NCBI GenBank assembly: GCA_900770845.1
Contig: CAAGLS010000004.1
Coordinates: 1-10,198 of the forward strand
Origin: an uncultured Prevotella sp.
GTDB taxonomy: Bacteria; Bacteroidota; Bacteroidia; Bacteroidales; Bacteroidaceae
Direction of reading: 5' to 3'
Length of the DNA stretch: 10,198 bases
Shown here: piece by piece, positions 6,456 through 10,198 of the stretch
Position numbering within the stretch: position 1 is the first letter of the stretch
Layout of the letters: every line of letters begins with the position of its first letter
Program-made: the position numbers and the translations under genes
The notes under the pieces: model-generated
Told to the model about the DNA's origin: nothing
Database searches by the model: none
Seen by the model: the letters and a program-made list of their open reading frames with translations, nothing else

Positions 6456-7394
6456 TTATAGTATGCGCACTGCCGAATGGCGGTTGCGTCCTTTCTTCTG
6501 CAAGTTCACGTCCATCTGATAGCCCACGTAGAACTCGTGGCTGCCGTTGCTCACGTTGATGGCCGAGGTGTACATCTCGTAGCTGTAGCCCACCACGATG
6601 CCGTGGAAGCTGCCCCCCACGTAGGCGGTGACGGAGTTGGTGGGACTGTAGCCCACGCCAGCATAGAGCATCTTGTTCTCGTGCTTGTAGACCAGCCGCG
6701 TGGTGATGTCGGCGCGGTAGGCCGTGAGGTCTGTGCGCACAAGCACACTGGGCTTTATGGTTAGAAACGGATTTCTTAATTTTATATTGTATCCCCCTGT
6801 CAAATAAAAGGCAGGGTCTATCTTCAACTCGTTGGTCTCGCCCAGATTCACCGTGGGGCTGGTGATGTGCTGGGCCGAGAGGCCCACATACCAGGGTCCG
6901 TGGTCGTAGTAGAGTCCGAAGGCCGCGTCGAAGCCGCTTCCCGAAATGTCGCTTGTGGCGAAGGCAGGGTCGCTGCTGTCCTCCAAGTCGACCTTGCTGC
7001 CCCTGAAGTCCTCGCTGAGCAGCCCCGCCTGGATGCCGGCCGCCAGACGGCCTCCAAAGAGGCGGAAGCGGAAGGCGTACTGCGCCATGAGCTGCTGATG
7101 GGTGAAGAGGCCGATTTTGTCGTTCATGAACTTCAGGCCCACGCCATGGTAGGACTTCAGCGCGTAGAAAGGCATATCGGCCGCGGCGTATGCCGTCTGG
7201 GGATTGTGCTTGAACCCGGCGAAGTCGAGCGCGTAGGCCGCCGTGATGTTCAACTTCGACTCCTTGCCGACGGAGGCCGGATTGAACGACGGCTCCATGT
7301 CGAAGTAGTGGGCGAAGTTGACATCATACTGCGCCTTGGCACCCATGGCACTCAAAGCGAGCAACAATGATATGGAAAGAATGCGTTTAAACAC
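6456..7394 (-). CDS. porP: Type IX secretion system membrane protein PorP/SprF family
   Basis: First gene of the T9SS operon. PorP/SprF proteins are barrel-like outer-membrane proteins; PorP is needed for T9SS secretion and lies first in the Porphyromonas por operon too. The N-terminus of the mature protein, YDVNFAHYFDMEPSFNPASVG, is the family signature (variants of NPAxxG), and alternating amphipathic strands continue to the end (HEFYVGYQMDVNLQ). I chose the GTG at 7394, giving 312 residues, because it directly begins a clean signal peptide (VFKRILSISLLLALSAMGAKA before Gln). The only in-frame ATG, at 7454, would add 20 residues, including three Arg and two Cys, ahead of the signal peptide, which is unlikely but possible. 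The gene stops 24 bases before porK. Two candidate promoters at 7462-7517 would place transcription starts before the GTG; the downstream one would lie close to the ATG. Confidence 0.93.
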   Translation of the reverse strand: MFKRILSISLLLALSAMGAKAQYDVNFAHYFDMEPSFNPASVGKESKLNITAAYALDFAGFKHNPQTAYAAADMPFYALKSYHGVGLKFMNDKIGLFTHQQLMAQYAFRFRLFGGRLAAGIQAGLLSEDFRGSKVDLEDSSDPAFATSDISGSGFDAAFGLYYDHGPWYVGLSAQHITSPTVNLGETNELKIDPAFYLTGGYNIKLRNPFLTIKPSVLVRTDLTAYRADITTRLVYKHENKMLYAGVGYSPTNSVTAYVGGSFHGIVVGYSYEMYTSAINVSNGSHEFYVGYQMDVNLQKKGRNRHSAVRIL

Positions 7395-7461
7395 GCATAG
7401 ATAACGAAGGGATTGCCGATTTATTGTTTTTCGCGGCCAACAGAGTGACAACAAAGTGGTG

Positions 7462-7517
7462 CAAACGCATCCTCACACGGTTGCCGACAAATGTGTGTGA
7501 ACCATGTTGTCGACAAA
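7462..7517 (-). promoter_or_regulatory. Candidate tandem promoters for the T9SS operon
   Basis: Read on the minus strand, TTTG occurs at 7514-7517, 7488-7491 and 7462-7465, exactly 26 bases apart. This makes two overlapping candidates of the Bacteroidetes form (TTTG, 18 bases, TAnnTTTG). One has CACATTTG at 7488-7495 as its -7 box, with one mismatch; the other has TGCGTTTG at 7462-7469, also with one mismatch. The spacing equals that of the clear hydrolase promoter nearby. The first would start transcription near 7481, about 85 bases before the GTG start of porP. Confidence 0.4.
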
Positions 7518-7519
7518 TG
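7480..7519. repeat. 14-base direct repeat, 26-base period, before porP
   Basis: GTTGCCGACAAATG at 7480-7493 and GTTGTCGACAAATG at 7506-7519 differ at one position. The first copy also lies inside an inverted repeat, TCACAC at 7473-7478 with GTGTGA at 7495-7500. A 26-base period is about two and a half helical turns, so a bound protein would contact opposite faces. The repeat may be an operator for the T9SS operon or may simply reflect duplicated promoter elements. Confidence 0.5.
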
Positions 7520-7592
7520 CCAGCAACCAGGAGTGTGAAGAGCCTCACGAATCGGTTACCGTTCTAACAGGTCGAAAATTGTAGAGGGATGA

Positions 7593-7622
7593 TTTGGTCT
7601 TTCTTTTTTTTTGCTAACTTTG
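7593..7622 (+). promoter_or_regulatory. Bacteroidetes-type promoter for the hydrolase gene
   Basis: TTTG at 7593-7596 is followed after 18 bases by TAACTTTG at 7615-7622, a full match to the -7 consensus TAnnTTTG of the Bacteroidetes primary sigma factor. Transcription would begin near 7629 and leave a leader of about 160 bases before the ATG at 7789. A T-rich tract (7598-7612) fills most of the spacer. Confidence 0.7.
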
Positions 7623-7788
7623 TAGCCTTAGAACACAGGTTCGCCAAGGATGTTCGGCGCAGGATTGGTGATGCTTTTGCCATTAACAGCGCAGACGCAT
7701 CTGTTTTATAGAGAATGCTCTTGGATGGAGCGAGGCAAACACGCCAACAAACCCGGTAATATCAAATTCAAATGAAATAGTAAGGAAA

Positions 7789-9087
7789 ATGAGAAAATTA
7801 GCAATCATCTCACTGATGTGCCTCATGGCGCTTGCGGCCAAGGCACAATGCGCCCAGAAGAGTGGGGCATGGACAGGCAAGCTGAAAGTGTTTGGAACAG
7901 AACTGAGGCTGGTGTTCCACCTCGACGACGACGCCTGCACGATGGACTCTCCCGACCAAAGCGTCACGGGCGTCCCGGCTGTCTTGGAACGCAGCGACAC
8001 AAGCGTGAAAGTCGCCGTCCCCTCCATCAATGCCAGTTTTGAGGGCGAATGTCGCGACACGTTGATTGTCGGAACATTCCGCCAGAATGGCCAGTCGTTT
8101 CCACTGACGCTGACTCCAGGCGAGACGCGGCTCTCACGGCCACAGACGCCTACCGCCCCCTTCCCCTACCAGACGGAGGAGGTGAGCTTCAACAATGGCG
8201 GCGCGGTATTGAAAGGCACGTTGACCACACCTCCAGGCTGCACGCGCAACACTCCCGTGCTGTTGATGGTCACGGGCAGCGGCTTGCAAAACAGGGATGA
8301 GGAGATATTCGAGCACAAGCCCTTTGCCGTCATCGCCGACGCGCTGGCACGCCAAGGCATTGCCACGCTGCGCTACGACGACCGCGGCTTCGGTGAGTCG
8401 ACGGGCGATTTGGTGTCAGTCACGACAGAAGACCTCAAGAACGATGCGCTCGCAGGCATAGAACTGCTTCGCCGGCGCTTCGACCGCGTCGGCATCTTAG
8501 GCCACAGCGAGGGCGGCACCATCGGCTTGATGCTGGCTGCTGAGGGAAAGGTCGACTTTGTGGTGAGCCTGGCGGCCATGGTCGTATCGGGCGAGAAAAC
8601 TCTAATGGAACAAAACGAGTGGGCATTGCGGCAGGCTGGGTTCTCGCAGGAAGTGGTCGACCAATATTGCCAAGCCCTCGAAAGTCTCTTCGACACAGTA
8701 AAGGTTGGGAAAGTTCCCGAAGTGCCAAAATCGGGCTTGCCCGCAGCATTGCTGCAAAACCTTGAGGTGGTGAAGGCGCAGAGCTGTACGCCCTATATGC
8801 GTTATTTCCTCAACTTGGACATATCGGGCCGTCTCAACAAAATCACCTGCCCCGTGCTGGCCCTGAATGGCACAAAGGACCGACAGGTCGACTGCGAGGA
8901 GAACTTGGGACTTCTCCGCAACGGACTTCGCGGCAAGAAGGAAGTCCATGCCATCGAGGGTGTCAACCATCTGTTCCAGCACTGCAAGAGCGGCGACCCC
9001 TCAGAGTATAAAGACATAGAGGAGACTTTTGCACCGGAAGCCATTGCGCTAATCAGCCAATGGATAAAAGTTGGTGCTAAAAAATAG
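7789..9087 (+). CDS. Exported alpha/beta hydrolase (serine aminopeptidase S33/Hydrolase_4 type)
   Basis: A 432-residue exported enzyme with an intact catalytic triad. Residues 1-19 or 1-20 are a signal peptide (MRKLAIISLMCLMALAAKAQ). Residues about 22-120 form a small beta-rich domain that often precedes the hydrolase domain in this Bacteroidetes family (GAWTGKLKVFG, DTLIVGTFRQNGQSFPLTL). The alpha/beta fold follows: TGSGLQNRDEE (162-172) supplies the oxyanion region, HKPFAVIADALARQGIATLR and YDDRGFGES (196-204) are typical, the nucleophile is Ser240 in GHSEGG (238-243), the acid is Asp364 in NGTKDRQV, and the base is His394 in GVNHLFQH. The substrate cannot be read from sequence; relatives are annotated as peptidases or esterases. 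The ATG at 7789 has AAGGAAA just upstream. The gene is divergent from the T9SS operon and carries no visible T9SS C-terminal domain, so it is probably a periplasmic neighbour, not a cargo protein. Confidence 0.92.
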   Translation: MRKLAIISLMCLMALAAKAQCAQKSGAWTGKLKVFGTELRLVFHLDDDACTMDSPDQSVTGVPAVLERSDTSVKVAVPSINASFEGECRDTLIVGTFRQNGQSFPLTLTPGETRLSRPQTPTAPFPYQTEEVSFNNGGAVLKGTLTTPPGCTRNTPVLLMVTGSGLQNRDEEIFEHKPFAVIADALARQGIATLRYDDRGFGESTGDLVSVTTEDLKNDALAGIELLRRRFDRVGILGHSEGGTIGLMLAAEGKVDFVVSLAAMVVSGEKTLMEQNEWALRQAGFSQEVVDQYCQALESLFDTVKVGKVPEVPKSGLPAALLQNLEVVKAQSCTPYMRYFLNLDISGRLNKITCPVLALNGTKDRQVDCEENLGLLRNGLRGKKEVHAIEGVNHLFQHCKSGDPSEYKDIEETFAPEAIALISQWIKVGAKK

Positions 9088-9108
9088 GTTGGCTTGTGCC
9101 CACCTTTT

Positions 9109-9154
9109 CCCGCCAAGGCATAGCCAAGAGAGCTTGGTCTTGTGACTTGGCGGG
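9109..9154. terminator. Bidirectional terminator between convergent genes
   Basis: CCCGCCAAG at 9109-9117 pairs perfectly with CTTGGCGGG at 9146-9154. Inside the loop, CCAAG at 9124-9128 pairs with CTTGG at 9133-9137 around AGAG. Because CCAAG and CTTGG each occur twice, alternative pairings are possible. TTTT precedes the left arm (9105-9108), giving AAAA after the stem on the minus strand, and no T-run follows on the plus strand. The position between convergent stop codons at 9087 and 9170 supports a terminator role, but the tail is weak. Confidence 0.5.
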
Positions 9155-9169
9155 AGGGTGAGGAATAGC

Positions 9170-10138
9170 CTATAGATTCTCTATCTGATGGACAGGCAAG
9201 CCCGTAGCTTTGGAGATTTCTGCGGAGGAATAGTTGAGGGCTTTCAATTTCTTGGCAATCTCTATGGACATGGCTGCCCTTCCTTCTTCTATTCCTTGCT
9301 CCATTCCCTTTTGCATTCCTTCCTCCATTCCTTTCTGCATCCCTATCTCCAATCCCTTTTTCATTCCTTGCTTCATTCCTTGCTCCAACCCCTCTTTCAT
9401 TCCCTGCTGGGTTCCATATTTGAGGGCATCGTCTTTTATTGTGCGCTCCACCATTACAGCGTCCCAAAACTCCTCGTAGCCATAGAGCTGGGCCTCGGTG
9501 TAGGAGGACTCTTCGAGCAGGTCTACTGCTTTCTTGATTTCAGGATGCTCCAAGAACTCATCGGGAATCTCGCGCACGTCGTCGTGCATCTCGGTGAGGA
9601 AGCGAAGCCACAACACCATCATCTTCTTGTCGAGTACGCTCTGTGGCTTGAACTTGGGCAGCTCCACGAAGACAAAGTGGAGGCCGTCGATTACCTTCTC
9701 GGTGTGTTCGATGTTGACGATGTCGTAGAGGTGGTAAAACTCCTTCATCTTGGGCTCGAAGACGTCGTTGACCAGGCTCAGCGAGTATACTGGCTGGAGG
9801 TAGCTGTAGTGGCACGCCTTGTCCAGCTGGCGCACGTATGCCTTGGAGGCATTGAAGAGAACGCGTTGCATGAACGTGTCGGTCCAGTACATTTGCATTT
9901 CCACAAGGAATTGCCGCCCAAGGTTGTCCTTGCAGCGCACGTCGACAATCGTGTTTTTCTTCAGTGGGGTGTCGGGTACAAGCTCCGCGGGCAAAAACTC
10001 CACGGTCTCTATCTGCTCCCCCTCCTTCAGAGGCAGCAGAGCATTGAGAAAGCTGGTGGCCAGGTCGGCGTGCTCACCGAAAATCTTCTTGAACGTAAGG
10101 TCCGCGCGTGGATCCAAATATCTTAATACCTTTACCAT
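9170..10138 (-). CDS. Rpn family recombination-promoting nuclease / putative transposase (PD-(D/E)XK)
   Basis: A 322-residue protein of the Rpn/PDDEXK_2 family (TIGR01784 type), nucleases linked to DNA recombination and sometimes labelled transposases although they lack insertion-sequence ends. The N-terminus YLDPRADLTFKKIFG (7-21) is the family signature. Asp66 in IVDVRCKD and Glu80 with Gln82 in FLVEMQM form the PD-(D/E)XK active site (D, then ExQ). The middle (about 100-230) is the conserved helical part. Residues 242-286 carry glycine at every fourth position (twelve in all; G-M/L-x-x), a linker common in this family. The end, IAKKLKALNYSSAEISKATGLPVHQIENL, resembles a small helix-turn-helix. 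The ATG at 10138 fits the family start. The GATATTTG on the minus strand at 10174-10181 could be a -7 box, with the upstream box beyond the window. No terminal repeats or target duplication are visible, so movement of this copy is not shown. Confidence 0.93.
   Translation of the reverse strand: MVKVLRYLDPRADLTFKKIFGEHADLATSFLNALLPLKEGEQIETVEFLPAELVPDTPLKKNTIVDVRCKDNLGRQFLVEMQMYWTDTFMQRVLFNASKAYVRQLDKACHYSYLQPVYSLSLVNDVFEPKMKEFYHLYDIVNIEHTEKVIDGLHFVFVELPKFKPQSVLDKKMMVLWLRFLTEMHDDVREIPDEFLEHPEIKKAVDLLEESSYTEAQLYGYEEFWDAVMVERTIKDDALKYGTQQGMKEGLEQGMKQGMKKGLEIGMQKGMEEGMQKGMEQGIEEGRAAMSIEIAKKLKALNYSSAEISKATGLPVHQIENL
9281..9415 (-). repeat. 12-base-period repeat encoding glycine tetrapeptides
   Basis: Within the nuclease gene, codons 242-286 repeat a 12-base unit (minus strand, GGNATGNANNAN-like), seen on the plus strand as runs of CATTCCTT, CATTCCCT and CATCCC variants. 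The units are imperfect. Each encodes Gly-Met/Leu followed by two charged or polar residues. In-frame 12-base steps would alter length without breaking the gene. Confidence 0.8.
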
Positions 10139-10198
10139 AATGCCTTGAGTTTGTCTTGGTTCTTTTCCAATTGCAAATATCGTAAAAAAGTTTGAGAA

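Larger units (their letters stand above)
7395..7788. other. Divergent control region between porP and hydrolase gene
   Basis: The 394 bases between the two divergent starts contain no recognisable gene. The porP side holds two tandem repeats with TTTG boxes spaced 26 bases apart (7462-7517). The middle, about 7520-7590, has no structure I can name beyond short inverted scraps around TGTGA and TCAC. The hydrolase side holds a near-consensus promoter at 7593-7622 and a leader of roughly 160 bases. A 41-codon reading frame (7650-7775) lies in that leader, with no evidence that it is a gene. Confidence 0.7.

Noticed and set aside
7789..9087. Hydrolase as a T9SS cargo protein
   Set aside because: The C-terminus ends within the alpha/beta fold (LISQWIKVGAKK) and shows no type A or B C-terminal sorting domain.
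9188..10126. Plus-strand open frame of 312 codons opposite the Rpn nuclease
   Set aside because: It is an antisense shadow; its low-complexity LHSFLHS stretch is simply the reverse of the nuclease glycine repeat.
9170..10138. Insertion sequence around the putative transposase
   Set aside because: No terminal inverted repeats or target duplications could be found at either side; the family is Rpn/PD-(D/E)XK, not a DDE transposase.

Overview
The window looks like chromosomal DNA of a Bacteroidales bacterium, probably Prevotellaceae-like. This rests on a complete type IX secretion system (T9SS) core gene set in the Porphyromonas order porP-porK-porL-porM-porN, on a promoter of the Bacteroidetes type (TTTG, 18 bases, TAnnTTTG), and on start sites without strong Shine-Dalgarno sequences. 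The coding DNA is GC-rich and the spacers are AT-richer. The genus call is inference.

Layout. Bases 1-166 (minus) hold the N-terminal part of an ECF-type sigma factor that runs off the left edge. Bases 167-508 are a non-coding spacer with a 13-base dyad, two GC-rich hairpins and a strong terminator hairpin at 436-477. Bases 509-7394 (minus) are one compact gene block, read right to left: porP (outer-membrane associated PorP/SprF protein), porK (lipoprotein of the periplasmic ring), porL and porM (inner-membrane proton-driven motor), porN (ring partner of PorK) and a PorT-like outer-membrane beta-barrel gene. The terminator lies about 30 bases beyond the barrel gene. Bases 7395-7788 are a divergent control region, with tandem promoter-like repeats facing porP and a near-consensus promoter facing the other way. 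Bases 7789-9087 (plus) encode an exported alpha/beta hydrolase. It converges, across a terminator-like inverted repeat, on an Rpn/PD-(D/E)XK nuclease-type putative transposase gene at 9170-10138 (minus).

How the genes work together. In the known T9SS model, PorL (a pentamer) and PorM (a dimer) turn proton flow into rotation. PorM spans the periplasm and contacts the PorK-PorN ring under the outer membrane, and PorP is associated with the outer-membrane side. Charged residues known to matter in the related GldL/GldM motor are visible here (PorL Glu62, PorM Arg11), so the operon looks functional. The unrecognised barrel sits inside the same probable transcript and is the best candidate for an extra envelope component.

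The T9SS itself is well known and I see no wholly new system. The less explained features are the heptad-repeat elements that flank porM on both sides inside the operon, the 26-base-period repeat ahead of porP, the operon-linked barrel, the basic serine-rich tails shared by PorK and PorN, and the glycine tetrapeptide repeat of the nuclease. No tRNA, rRNA, CRISPR array or insertion-sequence ends were seen.
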